From Deltaproteobacteria bacterium HGW-Deltaproteobacteria-4 (GTDB lineage: Bacteria > Desulfobacterota > Desulfuromonadia > Desulfuromonadales > UBA2197), in contig PHAV01000005.1 in NCBI GenBank assembly GCA_002841765.1, positions 104,466 to 168,465 of the forward strand: DNA of 64,000 nucleotides, in the 5' to 3' direction. This document shows positions 15,552-25,102 of the stretch, piece by piece. Numbering within the stretch: the stretch's first letter is position 1; each line of letters starts with the position of its first letter. A program made the position numbers and the translations under genes. The notes under the pieces were generated by a model. That model saw only the letters and a list, made by a program, of their open reading frames with translations. It was not told the origin of the DNA and ran no database searches.

Positions 15552-15964
15552 TCCGCCGCTCGCCGCTCGTTCTGCTCCTGCTCACGATCTTCCTTTCCGG
15601 TTGTATGACGAATCTGTTGCGGCCGCCGCGCGATGAGTGGCCGGAGATTGGTCATGAATTTGCCAAGTCACTGCGCTGGGGAGGGCCGATTCTGGCGGCG
15701 ACCTTCTTTACCGAAAACGCCCGCCCGGCATTTTTGGCTGCTTATGGCGATGATCAGGGGCTGCAGATGACCAACGTTCGTCACGATGCCGGAGGTCCTG
15801 CCGTTGGCGATAAGGTACAGGGCGTTCTGACTGTCGAGTATTATCGCTCTCCTTCGGTCTCGGTCAAAAATAACCACATTCCTCTGGAGTGGAGCTGTAT
15901 CGAAGCTGGGAGATTTCTCCCCTGCCGCTGGCAGATTACGACGTTGCTGCACCGTCTGCCATAA
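15548..15964 (+). CDS. Small lipoprotein of unknown function
   Basis: A 138-residue protein with a lipoprotein signal peptide: MIRRSP, a hydrophobic core, then the lipobox LSGC (Cys at about residue 19). The mature part has no domain I recognise; two further cysteines near the C-terminus (WSCIEAGRFLPCRW) could form a disulfide in the periplasm. The ATG overlaps the rpe stop (ATGA), so translation is probably coupled. Positional links to heme or pentose metabolism mean little here. Confidence 0.7.
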   Translation: MIRRSPLVLLLLTIFLSGCMTNLLRPPRDEWPEIGHEFAKSLRWGGPILAATFFTENARPAFLAAYGDDQGLQMTNVRHDAGGPAVGDKVQGVLTVEYYRSPSVSVKNNHIPLEWSCIEAGRFLPCRWQITTLLHRLP

Positions 15965-16207
15965 ATTAAAAGAAGAAAAAAGTTAGTGAAGGAAATAGGG
16001 GAAGATTCAGGATTTTATGGTCTTTTCCTGCGTTTAAGCAGGGAAGTTTCTCCTTGATTTGCGCACCTTCATATGCTATTTAGCTCTCTGCTGTATACAA
16101 GAATGGGGCACGTCTGCGCTTAGTGCGCCAGGACGATGTTCCGTCTGTCATCTGTAGCCGGTACGGATGGATGAGTCACTTTTATCCGGACCGGACAGGA
16201 GGTTGCT
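15965..16207. other. Intergenic region before sfrB
   Basis: This 243-base gap separates the tetrapyrrole operon from sfrBA. A small hairpin (CCTGC-GTTTAA-GCAGG around 16027-16042) may end the upstream transcript. A weak sigma-70 candidate is TTGATT at 16054-16059, a 17-base spacer and TATTTA at 16077-16082. The sfrB ribosome site AGGAGG is at 16197-16202. Confidence 0.35.
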
Positions 16208-18166
16208 TTGTCTCAGGTTGTTTTTTCCAGTTGGGGTCGCAAGGTTGTCGATCATCGAGTGAGCGGCGGTGATGCCGATCTTGCTTCGCTCAAGCTGAAG
16301 TTGAGCGATACTTATCTTGAACAGGGGAAGGTTGGCGCTTTCTTTGGTTGGGACGGGATCATTGTCCTCGATCGCACTACCGACATTGTCGCCATGGCCG
16401 CCGAATATATGACGCGGGTGCAGGAGAAGTATTGCTGCGCAAAATGTACCCCGGGTAAACGTGGTACGCGGATTTTGCAGGATACGCTGACGCGGATTGT
16501 CAGCGGCCAGGGGCAGGAGGCTGATCTCGGCACCATCGAAGAGGTCGGCGATCTCCTGCAAAGCTGTAAATGTACCCTGTGTATGACTTCGGTCATCCCG
16601 GTCCTTGATACGGTCAAGCATTATCGCGCTGATTATCTCGCCTACATTCGCGGTGAGCGGACGTTGCAGCCGGCCAAGGCCTATAAGGAGAAGTTAACCG
16701 CTCCTTGTATGGATCGCTGCCCGGCTCATATCGACATCCCCGCTTATATCGAAGAGATCAAAAATTACCGTTTTGACGATTCTCTTGGGGCTATCCGTCG
16801 CAACATGCCGATCCCGGCGGTCTGCGGCCGCGTCTGTCCGCACCCCTGCGAAAAGGCCTGTCGCCGCGCCCTTGTCGACGAACCGGTCAGTATCATGGTC
16901 CTCAAGCGGGTCGCTGCCGACCACGAATGGATGCATCACAAACAGCCGCCGATGGTTGCCAAGGCGCCAACCGGCAAGAAGGTGATTGTCGTCGGCGCCG
17001 GCCCTGCCGGCCTCACCTGCGCTTTCTATCTTGCCCTCGAAGGGCACAAGGTCAAGATTATCGACATGCTCGGCGAGCCGGGCGGCACTGTGGCGGTCGG
17101 TATCCCGGACTACCGGATGCCGCGTCATCTGCTGCGCCGCGATGCCGAGATTATTGCCAGTCTCGGTGTTGAGGTCGAATACGGCGTCAAGCTTGGTCGT
17201 GATGTCTCCCTCAAGCAGTTAAAAGAAGAATATGATGCGGTCTTCCTCGGCACCGGCGCCTTCAAGTCTAAACCGATGGGTGTCGAAGGCGAAGATGCCG
17301 GCTACGAAGGCTTCTCCCCCGGCGGTATCCACTACCTGCGGGCCGTCGCCCTGGGTGAGCCGATTGTCACTCCGAAGCGTGTTATCGTTGTCGGCGGCGG
17401 GAATACAGCTATTGACTGCGTCCGCGTTGCCCTGCGTGAAGGGTGTGAAGATTCGATCCTCGTTTACCGCCGCACCCGCAAGGAGATGCCGGCCGAACCG
17501 TATGAGGTCGATGATGCCGAGGAGGAGAACGTCCAGTTTGAATTCCTGCGTAATCCGACCCGCCTGATCGCTGAAAACAACAAGGTTGTCGGCGTTGAGG
17601 TGGTGGTCATGGCTCTCGGTGAACCGGATGCGTCCGGCCGTCGCAGTCCGAAGCCGGTCCCCGGCAGCGAATATGTTATCCCCTGCGATCTTGTCATCCC
17701 CGCCATCGGTCAGGATCCCGATCTCGATTATCTCGGGCCGGAAGATTTCGGCATCAAGATGACGAAGTGGAGCAGTATCGTTACCAAAGGCGGCACGATG
17801 ATGACCGACTGCGCCGGGGTCTTTGCCGGCGGTGACTGCGAGTACGGTGCCATGACTGTCGTCGTTGCCGTCGGACACGGACGTCGCGCCGCCCGCGCCA
17901 TGCATCGTTACCTCTCCGAAGGGAAAGCTTATCTCGACGACGAGGATGCCATGGAGGATATCGTCAACAACTTTGGCGCCTTCGATCCGAACGAAAATGT
18001 CGGGATTATCGGCCACCTGCACCGCGAACATCAGCCGAAGATCAATGGCGCCGAACGGGCGAAGAATTACGATGAGCTCGAACTCGCCATGCCGGAAAGC
18101 CAGGCGGTGCGCGAAGCCGAGCGCTGTCTGCGTTGCTATCGCGTCGGAATGGTGGCGGTCGCCTGA
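16208..18166 (+). CDS. sfrB: NADPH oxidoreductase beta subunit, SfrB-like (NuoF-tail/GltD fusion)
   Basis: A 652-residue flavoprotein. Residues about 1-140 resemble the C-terminal [4Fe-4S] domain of NuoF (CCAKCTPGKRGTR, then CKCTLC). The rest is GltD-like: N-terminal ferredoxin-type cysteines (CMDRCPAHIDIP, CGRVCPHPCEKAC), an FAD site VVGAGPAGLTCAFYLA, and an NAD(P) site VVGGGNTAIDCVRVA. The architecture and the following NuoG-like gene match SfrAB of Geobacter, purified as a soluble Fe(III) reductase and later linked to NADPH oxidation. The start is TTG 16208, with AGGAGG five bases upstream. The assignment rests on domain order and neighbourhood. Confidence 0.88.
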   Translation: MSQVVFSSWGRKVVDHRVSGGDADLASLKLKLSDTYLEQGKVGAFFGWDGIIVLDRTTDIVAMAAEYMTRVQEKYCCAKCTPGKRGTRILQDTLTRIVSGQGQEADLGTIEEVGDLLQSCKCTLCMTSVIPVLDTVKHYRADYLAYIRGERTLQPAKAYKEKLTAPCMDRCPAHIDIPAYIEEIKNYRFDDSLGAIRRNMPIPAVCGRVCPHPCEKACRRALVDEPVSIMVLKRVAADHEWMHHKQPPMVAKAPTGKKVIVVGAGPAGLTCAFYLALEGHKVKIIDMLGEPGGTVAVGIPDYRMPRHLLRRDAEIIASLGVEVEYGVKLGRDVSLKQLKEEYDAVFLGTGAFKSKPMGVEGEDAGYEGFSPGGIHYLRAVALGEPIVTPKRVIVVGGGNTAIDCVRVALREGCEDSILVYRRTRKEMPAEPYEVDDAEEENVQFEFLRNPTRLIAENNKVVGVEVVVMALGEPDASGRRSPKPVPGSEYVIPCDLVIPAIGQDPDLDYLGPEDFGIKMTKWSSIVTKGGTMMTDCAGVFAGGDCEYGAMTVVVAVGHGRRAARAMHRYLSEGKAYLDDEDAMEDIVNNFGAFDPNENVGIIGHLHREHQPKINGAERAKNYDELELAMPESQAVREAERCLRCYRVGMVAVA

Positions 18167-18245
18167 GATCGCCCTGCCGGATGCCGGCCTTGACCGGAAC
18201 AAAATCCTTTGTTGAATTATTGCTTAAAGACGAGAGAGCCGATTC

Positions 18246-20684
18246 ATGATCACTCTGAAGATTAACGGACAGACGGTCCAGATCGAAAAGGACGCCACCA
18301 TCCTCGCGGCGGCCGAGAAGACCGGCATTCGCATCCCCACCTTGTGCTATCTCAAGAAGGTCTCACCCACCGGCGCCTGCCGCATCTGTGTGGTCGATGT
18401 CAAAGGCGCCGAGAAGCCGATGGCCTCGTGCCATACTCCGGCGGAAGAAGGGATGGAGGTCACCACCGAGTCGCCGCGCCTGAGTAAAATCCGCAAACAG
18501 GTGATCGAACTCCTCCTCGTCAATCATCCCCTCGACTGTCCGGTCTGCGATGCTGCCGGCGAGTGCGAGCTGCAGAATATCTGTTATGAGCACGACGTTA
18601 CGACTCAGCCCTTTGTTGCCGAGGATGTCAACGCCGATGCAATCACCGGCTGGCCGCTCATTGAGCAGGTTCCCAACCGCTGCGTGATGTGCGAAAAGTG
18701 TGTCAAGGTTTGTCACGAAGTCATCGGGGCCGATGCCCTTTGTGTCAATCTCAAGGGGGATCGCGCCTTTATCGACAAGAACCTCGCCAAGTGCGAATTT
18801 TGCGGCAACTGCGTTCAAGTCTGTCCGACCGGGACGATGATTTCCAAACCCTTCAAATTTCAGGCGCGCGGCTGGGAGCTGAGCAAGGTGCCGAGCACCT
18901 GCACCAGCTGTGGCAGTCAGTGTCAGATCGAACTCAACGTCAAGAATAACCGTCTCTTCCGGGTGACCTCAACGGACGGAGTGACCTGCAACGACGGAAA
19001 TCTCTGCTTTAACGGCTTCTTTGGTAGTGATTATGTCCATTCGCCGTTGCGCCTGACCGCGCCGTTGCTTAAAAGTGGCAACCGGCAGCGTCGCGTCGAT
19101 TGGGACGAAGCCTTGAACGCTGCTGCCACCGCACTGCAAAGCGGCAAGGTCGCCGGTATTGCCGGTAATCGTCTGACCAATGAAGAGGCTTTCCTTTTTC
19201 AGCACCTCTTCCATCAAGGACTAGGCTGCAACGATTTCGACAGCGAGTCCAGGTTCGGGATCCAGCGGGCCTATGATCTTCTGCAAACCCACTTTGGGAT
19301 GCAGGGCGGGACGTTTGGTCTCGATCGCATCGCTGCGGCGTCGGCGGTCCTGGTCATCGGCGCCGATCCGACGGCCGAAGCGCCGGCTGTCGACTGGCTG
19401 ACCCAGCAGGCCTGTCGCAAAAATGACGGAAAGATGGTCGTCGTCAATGCCCGCACAATTAAGCTCAGCCAGTACGCCAACGTACCGATGACCTGTCGTC
19501 CTGGCAGCGAAGGGATCGTCGCCGGCGCTCTCGCTCGCTTGATCCTTGATCAGGGGCTGGCGGATAGTGGCTGGCTCGCCGCCAAGGTTGCGAACCTTGC
19601 TGAACTCCGCGCTGCTTTGGCCGGCGTCAACATCGATCAGGCGGCTGCAGCCTGCGGCGTCAGCCGTGCCCTCCTGGAAGAAGCCGCCGAACTTCTCGGG
19701 CGCGCCCCTTCCGTTGCCATTGTCTTTGGCGGCGACATCTACCGCGAGTCGCAGTTTGCCGGGACGATCGGTGCCATTCTCAACTTAGCGCTGATCAGTG
19801 GTGCCCTGCAGGGTGAAAGTGGCGGTCTCTATCCGATCGGCGCCGGTGCCAACAGCCAGGGGTTGCTGAAGATGGGGGTGGCGAGTGATCTCTTCCCCGG
19901 CGGGCAGAAGGCACCGACTTCGGGACGCGACCTCGGCGAGATCTTGGTTGCCATTGAAACCGGAGAAGTGCGCACTCTCTTTGTTACTGGCGCGAACCCC
20001 TTGGCCTTTCCAGAGAGCGGGCGTTGGCAAAAAGCTCTGGCTCAACTCGACTCCTTGATTGTGCAGGATTGCCTTGCCTCGGAATTGACTGATATGGCGC
20101 AGATTGTCCTCCCCGGCGCCTCCTTTGTCGAGAAGAGCGGTACTGTCACCTCCTCGGCCCACAAGATCAGTACTTTAGCTGCGGCGATTGCCCCTGTTGG
20201 CTCCGCTCGCCCCGATCAACAAATTCTCGGTGATCTCCTTGCCCGGATCGCTCCGGCTGCCGTCCTCGATCCTGTCCAGTTGGCAGCGGAAGTTGCCCGT
20301 TGCAGCGTTCTTTCCGCGTTGCCCTCGACTTTGCGGGCGGCGCCAATGCCGCTCGCCGAGCCGCTGCCATCTCCAGTCCTCCTTGCCGGTAAAGATCTTT
20401 ATTATGCGGCGGCGACCAACAGTGCCTCAGCGGCGAGTCATGTCGTCGTTCCCGGCGGCTACATTGCCCTTAATCCGACTGATGCCGCGGGACTTGGCGT
20501 CAAGGCCGGCGAAAAGCTCAAAATCACTTCAAAACAGGGGATTCTCGAAGGATCGGTACATCTCCTGGCTACGGTCCCGGCCGGTGTCTGTTTCGTCCCT
20601 TACAATTGTGCGGATGTCAATGTGCAGGCGATTCTTCCCTCTTTTGGCTCCAACACTGAAACGGTCACGCTCAGCAAGGCTTGA
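18246..20684 (+). CDS. sfrA: NADPH oxidoreductase alpha subunit, SfrA-like (NuoG/molybdopterin-oxidoreductase fold)
   Basis: An 812-residue iron-sulfur protein of NuoG type. It shows an N-terminal [2Fe-2S] ferredoxin domain (CYLKKVSPTGACRICVVDV), a His/Cys cluster (HPLDCPVCDAAGECELQ), two [4Fe-4S] motifs (CVMCEKCVKVCHE and CEFCGNCVQVCPT), then a molybdopterin-oxidoreductase fold starting with CTSCGSQCQIELNVKNN. The molybdopterin domain may be without cofactor, as in NuoG (inference). It would accept electrons from the SfrB flavin. The gene follows sfrB by 79 bases and ends at a strong hairpin. Its length agrees with the 87-kDa subunit of Geobacter SfrAB. Confidence 0.9.
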   Translation: MITLKINGQTVQIEKDATILAAAEKTGIRIPTLCYLKKVSPTGACRICVVDVKGAEKPMASCHTPAEEGMEVTTESPRLSKIRKQVIELLLVNHPLDCPVCDAAGECELQNICYEHDVTTQPFVAEDVNADAITGWPLIEQVPNRCVMCEKCVKVCHEVIGADALCVNLKGDRAFIDKNLAKCEFCGNCVQVCPTGTMISKPFKFQARGWELSKVPSTCTSCGSQCQIELNVKNNRLFRVTSTDGVTCNDGNLCFNGFFGSDYVHSPLRLTAPLLKSGNRQRRVDWDEALNAAATALQSGKVAGIAGNRLTNEEAFLFQHLFHQGLGCNDFDSESRFGIQRAYDLLQTHFGMQGGTFGLDRIAAASAVLVIGADPTAEAPAVDWLTQQACRKNDGKMVVVNARTIKLSQYANVPMTCRPGSEGIVAGALARLILDQGLADSGWLAAKVANLAELRAALAGVNIDQAAAACGVSRALLEEAAELLGRAPSVAIVFGGDIYRESQFAGTIGAILNLALISGALQGESGGLYPIGAGANSQGLLKMGVASDLFPGGQKAPTSGRDLGEILVAIETGEVRTLFVTGANPLAFPESGRWQKALAQLDSLIVQDCLASELTDMAQIVLPGASFVEKSGTVTSSAHKISTLAAAIAPVGSARPDQQILGDLLARIAPAAVLDPVQLAAEVARCSVLSALPSTLRAAPMPLAEPLPSPVLLAGKDLYYAAATNSASAASHVVVPGGYIALNPTDAAGLGVKAGEKLKITSKQGILEGSVHLLATVPAGVCFVPYNCADVNVQAILPSFGSNTETVTLSKA

Positions 20685-20725
20685 ACATTGTTATTTTAGA
20701 AATTTCTATAAAATTCTACACTTTC

Positions 20726-20771
20726 AAAAAAAGCCGCCGCCTTGAGATCAATCGAGGCGGCGGCTTTTTTT
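20726..20771 (+). terminator. Intrinsic terminator after sfrA (bidirectional)
   Basis: AAAAAAGCCGCCGCCT (20726-20741) pairs with AGGCGGCGGCTTTTTT (20755-20770), with a 13-base loop. T-runs on both strands allow it to stop sfrBA and, from the right, tkt. Confidence 0.85.
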
Positions 20772-20944
20772 GTGGCAGAACGTTCAGTATGAGATTGCCT
20801 TCGTCCGTAGAATCACCGGTTCCTCGACCAGCAGAGCCTTAAATGGATCAGATATGATTTGATGAGCCGAGACGACTCGTCCCCCCCGAGCACAGTGACG
20901 GGGAGGACGAGAAGGTGAGCAGCAGAGTGAGAAAGCGGATGAAG

Positions 20945-23005
20945 CTAGCCGCGCAGCAGTTGGCGGGCCTTTTCGACGATGTTGGCGCTGGTGAAACCGA
21001 AGCGGCGCAGGACTTCATCGCCGGGGGCGGATTCGCCGAAGTGATCGACGCCGATGCTGAGGCCGCTGTCGCCGACATAGCGGCTCCAGCCGAAGGTGCA
21101 GCCGGCTTCGATAGAGATACGTTTCTTTACGGTCGGCGGCAGGACGCTGGCGCGGTATTCCGCGCTCTGCGCTTCGAAGCGTTCCCAGGAGGGCATGCTG
21201 ACGAGGCGGGCGGCAACGCCGGATGCGGTCAGCTCCTTCCAGGCATCGTGGGCCTGATGGAGTTCGGCACCGGTGGCGATGAGGATGATCTCCGGCCGGC
21301 CGTTGGCGGCATCGGCGAGGATGTAGGCGCCCTGCTGCACTCCGCTCGCCGGGGCGAGGACGGAGCGGTCGAGGATCGGCAGGTTCTGCCGGCTCATCAG
21401 CAGGATGACGGGTCCGTCGTTGCGGGTCATGGCGATCTTCCAGGCTTCGACTGCTTCGGTGGCATCGGCCGGGCGGAGGATGACAAGATTCGGCATGGCG
21501 CGCAGGCTGGCGAGCTGTTCGATCGGCTGATGCGTCGGGCCGTCTTCGCCGACCGCGACCGAATCGTGGGTGAAGATATAGGTGCCGCGCAGCTTGCTCA
21601 GGGCAGCGACGCGGATCGAGGGACGCAGGTAGTCTGAGAAGACAAAGAAGGTCGAGCAGAAAGGGAGAAGTCCGCCGTGCGCGGCAAGGCCGTTGGTGAT
21701 CGCCCCCATGGCATGTTCACGCACCCCGAAAGCGATGTTGGCACCGTGGTAGCCCCAGCCGCCCTTTTCTGCCCCCTGCAGGCCGGCGACTTCCATGAGG
21801 GGCGACTGGAAGTTTCCTTTCCCCTTGAGGTTGGTCTTGGTCGAAGGATCGAGGTCGGCGGAGCCGCCGATGAGATTATGGACGCTGGCCGCGATGGCGT
21901 TCTCGATCTCACCGCTGGCAGCGCGGGTGGCGATGGTTTTGCCGGGGAGATAGGTCGGCAGGGCGGCGTCCCAGCCGGCCGGGAGCTGGCCGCCAAGGAA
22001 GAGATCCCATTCCGCTTTCTGTTCCGGATATGCATTGCCGTAGTCGGCGAGGAGCTTTTCCCAGGCGGACTGACTGGCTGCGCCAGCATCAACACTGGCG
22101 CGGTAAATCTCCAAAGCTTCGGTCGGGACGGTGAAGGGTTCGGTCGCTGTCCAGCCGAGGTTGAGTTTGGTCTTGCCGACTTCGTCGGCACCCAAGGGAG
22201 AGCCGTGCGCATCGCAGCTGTCCTGGCGGTTGGGGCTGCCGAAGCCGATGTGGGTGGTGACGACGATCAGCGTCGGTCGGTCGGTCTCGGCCTTCCCTGC
22301 TACGATGGCGGCGTCGATGGCACTGGCGTCGTGGCCGTCGGCAACAGCGAGAACCTGCCAGCCGCATGCGACAAACTTGGCGGCGATATCTTCGGTAAAG
22401 GAGAGGCGGGTGTCGGCGGCGAGGGAGATGCCGTTGCTGTCATAAAGGCAGATCAGCTTGCCGAGACGGAGATGACCGGCCAGGGAGATCGCCTCGGTCG
22501 AGATTCCTTCCATCAGATCACCGTCGCCGACCAGGGTGTAGGTGGTGTGATCGACGATCGGGAAGTTGTCGCGGTTGAAACGGGCGGCGAGGTAGCGTTC
22601 GCCGATCGCCATACCGACGGCATTGGCAATCCCCTGCCCGAGGGGCCCGGTGGTGACTTCGACGCCGGCGGTCATGTGACTTTCAGGGTGACCGGGGGTG
22701 CGACTCCCCCAGGAGCGGAAAGCTTTGAGGTCGTCGAGGCTGAGATTGTAGCCGGTGAGATGGAGGAGCGCATAAAGTAGGGAGGAACCGTGTCCGGCGG
22801 AGAGAACAAAGCGGTCGCGATCCGGCCAGGTCGGGTCAGCCGGGTTATGGCGGAGGTGGCGGGTCCAAAGGGCGTAAGCCATGTCGGCGGCGCCCATCGG
22901 CAGGCCGGGGTGACCGGAGTTGGCTTTCTCGACCATGTCAACAGCGAGCAAACGCAGGGTATCAGCACACAATTTATCTTGTTGTTTCGAAGGGATAGCA
23001 GTCAC
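20945..23005 (-). CDS. tkt: Transketolase
   Basis: Moves two-carbon ketol groups between sugar phosphates, with thiamine diphosphate and Mg, in the non-oxidative pentose phosphate pathway. At 686 residues it is full length. Motifs: [20 protein letters not shown] (N-terminal), the TPP-binding [43 protein letters not shown] in the Pyr domain, and the C-terminal region near [19 protein letters not shown]. The start is GTG 23005, with AAGGAG about ten bases upstream. It stands alone on the minus strand. Confidence 0.97.
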   Translation of the reverse strand: MTAIPSKQQDKLCADTLRLLAVDMVEKANSGHPGLPMGAADMAYALWTRHLRHNPADPTWPDRDRFVLSAGHGSSLLYALLHLTGYNLSLDDLKAFRSWGSRTPGHPESHMTAGVEVTTGPLGQGIANAVGMAIGERYLAARFNRDNFPIVDHTTYTLVGDGDLMEGISTEAISLAGHLRLGKLICLYDSNGISLAADTRLSFTEDIAAKFVACGWQVLAVADGHDASAIDAAIVAGKAETDRPTLIVVTTHIGFGSPNRQDSCDAHGSPLGADEVGKTKLNLGWTATEPFTVPTEALEIYRASVDAGAASQSAWEKLLADYGNAYPEQKAEWDLFLGGQLPAGWDAALPTYLPGKTIATRAASGEIENAIAASVHNLIGGSADLDPSTKTNLKGKGNFQSPLMEVAGLQGAEKGGWGYHGANIAFGVREHAMGAITNGLAAHGGLLPFCSTFFVFSDYLRPSIRVAALSKLRGTYIFTHDSVAVGEDGPTHQPIEQLASLRAMPNLVILRPADATEAVEAWKIAMTRNDGPVILLMSRQNLPILDRSVLAPASGVQQGAYILADAANGRPEIILIATGAELHQAHDAWKELTASGVAARLVSMPSWERFEAQSAEYRASVLPPTVKKRISIEAGCTFGWSRYVGDSGLSIGVDHFGESAPGDEVLRRFGFTSANIVEKARQLLRG

Positions 23006-23184
23006 GGAAGGGGCTCCTTGAAAAGATTAAGCCTTAAGCGGCGCGTCATTGTAGCGCGAAAGCCCGGCAAGACAAAGATATTTCGTTGCAGAATCAAGCT
23101 TTTTGGCAACGATCATCACGTCCATTATGGCGCTTGATGGATTGCTCTGTCTTTCTGTAAGCCCGCGTTTTTTCGAGTGTTGAC

Positions 23185-23213
23185 TTGACTTTTCTGGATT
23201 TGACTGGTATCTT
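23185..23213 (+). promoter_or_regulatory. Sigma-70-type promoter for carD
   Basis: TTGACT at 23185-23190 (5 of 6), a 17-base spacer, and TATCTT at 23208-23213 (4 of 6). An overlapping TTGACT at 23180-23185 could be an alternative -35. The carD ATG lies 24 bases after the -10. Confidence 0.55.
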
Positions 23214-23236
23214 CTTTAGGTTGCATGGAGGTACAA

Positions 23237-23719
23237 ATGTATAAAATTGGTGAAATGGCCGTTTATCCGGCCCAAGGGGTAGGAATCGTCGAGTCGATCG
23301 AAGCCAAAGACTTTGGCGGCGAGACCCACGATTTTTACATTCTGCGCATTGTCGACACCGACACGACGATTATGGTTCCGACCAAGAATGCCCACAATGT
23401 CGGTCTGCGCCGACTGGTGGGGGACGACGAGATTCGTGATGTCTTCTCGCTCCTTGGTAAACCGCTGGAGATCCGCCCGGTCCTGACTTCGTGGAGTCGG
23501 CGGCAGCGGGAGTATCAGGACAAGATCAAGACCGGCGACATCTTTGGCGTGGCCGAAGTGTTACGGGAACTCTGCCTGATTCGCGGCGCCAAGGAACTCT
23601 CCTACGGGGAGAAGAAGGTGCTGGAGCACGCCCGCCGTCTGCTGGTCAAGGAGATTGCCCTGTCGCAGGGGTCGGCGGAAGATCTCGTCGCCGCCCGTGT
23701 CGACGGCACCTACATGTAA
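23237..23719 (+). CDS. carD: CarD/CdnL-family transcription factor
   Basis: A 160-residue regulator that binds the RNA polymerase beta subunit and stabilises open promoter complexes. The N-terminal Tudor-like interaction domain begins GEMAVYPAQGVGIVESIE; the C-terminal part is helical and contains the conserved W in LTSWSRRQREYQ. I start it at ATG 23237, which has GGAGG five bases upstream; an ATG at 23225 overlaps that site. It is followed by a small terminator and then ispD-ispF, a gene order recalled from Geobacter relatives and clostridia. Confidence 0.93.
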   Translation: MYKIGEMAVYPAQGVGIVESIEAKDFGGETHDFYILRIVDTDTTIMVPTKNAHNVGLRRLVGDDEIRDVFSLLGKPLEIRPVLTSWSRRQREYQDKIKTGDIFGVAEVLRELCLIRGAKELSYGEKKVLEHARRLLVKEIALSQGSAEDLVAARVDGTYM

Positions 23720-23750
23720 AAGTCAACGGGGCCGCAGTTACAATCGCATG

Positions 23751-23778
23751 AAAAAGACCGCTGCTATAGCGGTCTTTT
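23751..23778 (+). terminator. Intrinsic terminator after carD
   Basis: GACCGCT (23756-23762) pairs with AGCGGTC (23768-23774), 5-base loop, followed by TTTT and preceded by AAAAA. It lies between carD and ispD and may only partly stop transcription into ispDF. Confidence 0.65.
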
Positions 23779-23813
23779 CATTAAAATCCCCCGTCAGCCC
23801 CTCGCGAGAATCT

Positions 23814-24512
23814 ATGGCCAACGTTGCCATCATCCCTGCCGCCGGCACCGGCAGCCGCATGCAGGCCGGCATCAACAAACAGTATCTTCTGCTCGCCGGT
23901 CGCCCCATCCTGTTTCATACCCTCGCTCTCTTTGCTGCTCACCCCCGTATCGACCGGATCTGCATTGTTGTCCCGAGCGAGGAGATAAACTACTGTCGCA
24001 GCGAAATCGTCGCGCTGTACGGGCTGGAAAAGGTCAGTGCCATCATCGCCGGTGGTCCCTCCCGTCAGGATTCTGTTGCTAACGGTCTTCTCGGCTGCAA
24101 CGCCGAGGTCGATGACCTCGTAGTTATCCACGACGGCGCCCGCCCCTTGTTGCGCGCCACCGACCTTGACGCTCTCCTCAATGCTGCCGCCAAAAGTGGC
24201 GCAGCGGTTTTGGGTGTGCCGGTCAAGGATACAATCAAACAGGTACAGGAGGGCGTCATCGTCGCCACTCCGGAGCGCAGCTCTCTCTGGCAGGTGCAGA
24301 CGCCGCAGGTCTTTCGCTACGGGCTCCTCCTTGCCGCTTACGGCCAGGCGCGCGCCGACGGCTTTACCGGCACCGATGACGCGATGCTCGTTGAACGCTT
24401 GCAATATCCGGTAACCATGGTGCCGGGGAGTTACCGCAATATCAAGATTACCACCCCCGAAGATCTGTCCATCGCCAGTGCCTTTCTCGCCACCCAAGGA
24501 GCCTCGTCATGA
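23814..24512 (+). CDS. ispD: 2-C-methyl-D-erythritol 4-phosphate cytidylyltransferase
   Basis: Third step of the MEP isoprenoid pathway: joins CTP and methylerythritol phosphate to CDP-ME. A 232-residue protein with the nucleotide-binding N-terminus [27 protein letters not shown] in the middle and the conserved Thr/Lys region VKDTIKQV. I start it at ATG 23814, where homology begins; upstream in-frame ATGs lie in the carD terminator hairpin. The ribosome site (GCGAGA) is modest. It overlaps ispF by 4 bases. Confidence 0.96.
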   Translation: MANVAIIPAAGTGSRMQAGINKQYLLLAGRPILFHTLALFAAHPRIDRICIVVPSEEINYCRSEIVALYGLEKVSAIIAGGPSRQDSVANGLLGCNAEVDDLVVIHDGARPLLRATDLDALLNAAAKSGAAVLGVPVKDTIKQVQEGVIVATPERSSLWQVQTPQVFRYGLLLAAYGQARADGFTGTDDAMLVERLQYPVTMVPGSYRNIKITTPEDLSIASAFLATQGASS

Positions 24513-24997
24513 TCCGCATCGGTCACGGTTACGATGTTCATACCCTGGTCAAGGAGCGTGCCTTGATCCTCGGCGGCGTGACCATTCCCTATCCCCTCGG
24601 CCTCCTTGGCCATTCCGATGCCGACGTCCTTGTTCATGCTCTCTGTGATGCCTTGCTTGGCGCCATTGGCGCCGGCGATATCGGCAAACACTTTCCCGAC
24701 AACGATGTCAGCTTGAAGGGGATCGACAGCTTTAAACTGCTGGCGACGGTGCTGGAGAAGGTAACGCAGCGCGGCTATCGTCTCGGCAATCTCGATGCAA
24801 CGATCATTGCCCAGCAGCCCAAGCTCGCTCCCTTCATCCCGCAAATGCGCGAGAAGCTCGCTCTTGCTTGTGCGTGCAGCATCGAACAGGTCAACGTCAA
24901 GGCGACGACGACCGAAGGGCTCGGTTTTGAAGGGCGCTGCGAAGGGATCTCCGCCCACGCCGTCGTCCTGCTGATCGCTGCCGGCGTTCCGACCTGA
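24509..24997 (+). CDS. ispF: 2-C-methyl-D-erythritol 2,4-cyclodiphosphate synthase
   Basis: Fifth step of the MEP pathway: cyclises CDP-ME 2-phosphate with release of CMP. It is a 162-residue trimeric zinc enzyme. Zinc ligands are in GHGYDVH (Asp and His) and in [18 protein letters not shown] (His); the C-terminal [16 protein letters not shown] is diagnostic. The ATG overlaps the ispD stop, so the two are co-translated. No ispE gene is nearby. Confidence 0.97.
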   Translation: MIRIGHGYDVHTLVKERALILGGVTIPYPLGLLGHSDADVLVHALCDALLGAIGAGDIGKHFPDNDVSLKGIDSFKLLATVLEKVTQRGYRLGNLDATIIAQQPKLAPFIPQMREKLALACACSIEQVNVKATTTEGLGFEGRCEGISAHAVVLLIAAGVPT

Positions 24998-25102
24998 GCT
25001 AATTCCCCTTCCCCCGCTTCTTTCTGGAATTTCCTCCGCAAATAAGCTAAGGTCGATGCCCTACGGAGCTGATACTCCCTTAGCTTTTCTCAGGAGGCAC
25101 CC

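Noticed and set aside
21677..22780. A 367-codon plus-strand frame
   Set aside because: Antisense to transketolase, which is complete and well conserved.
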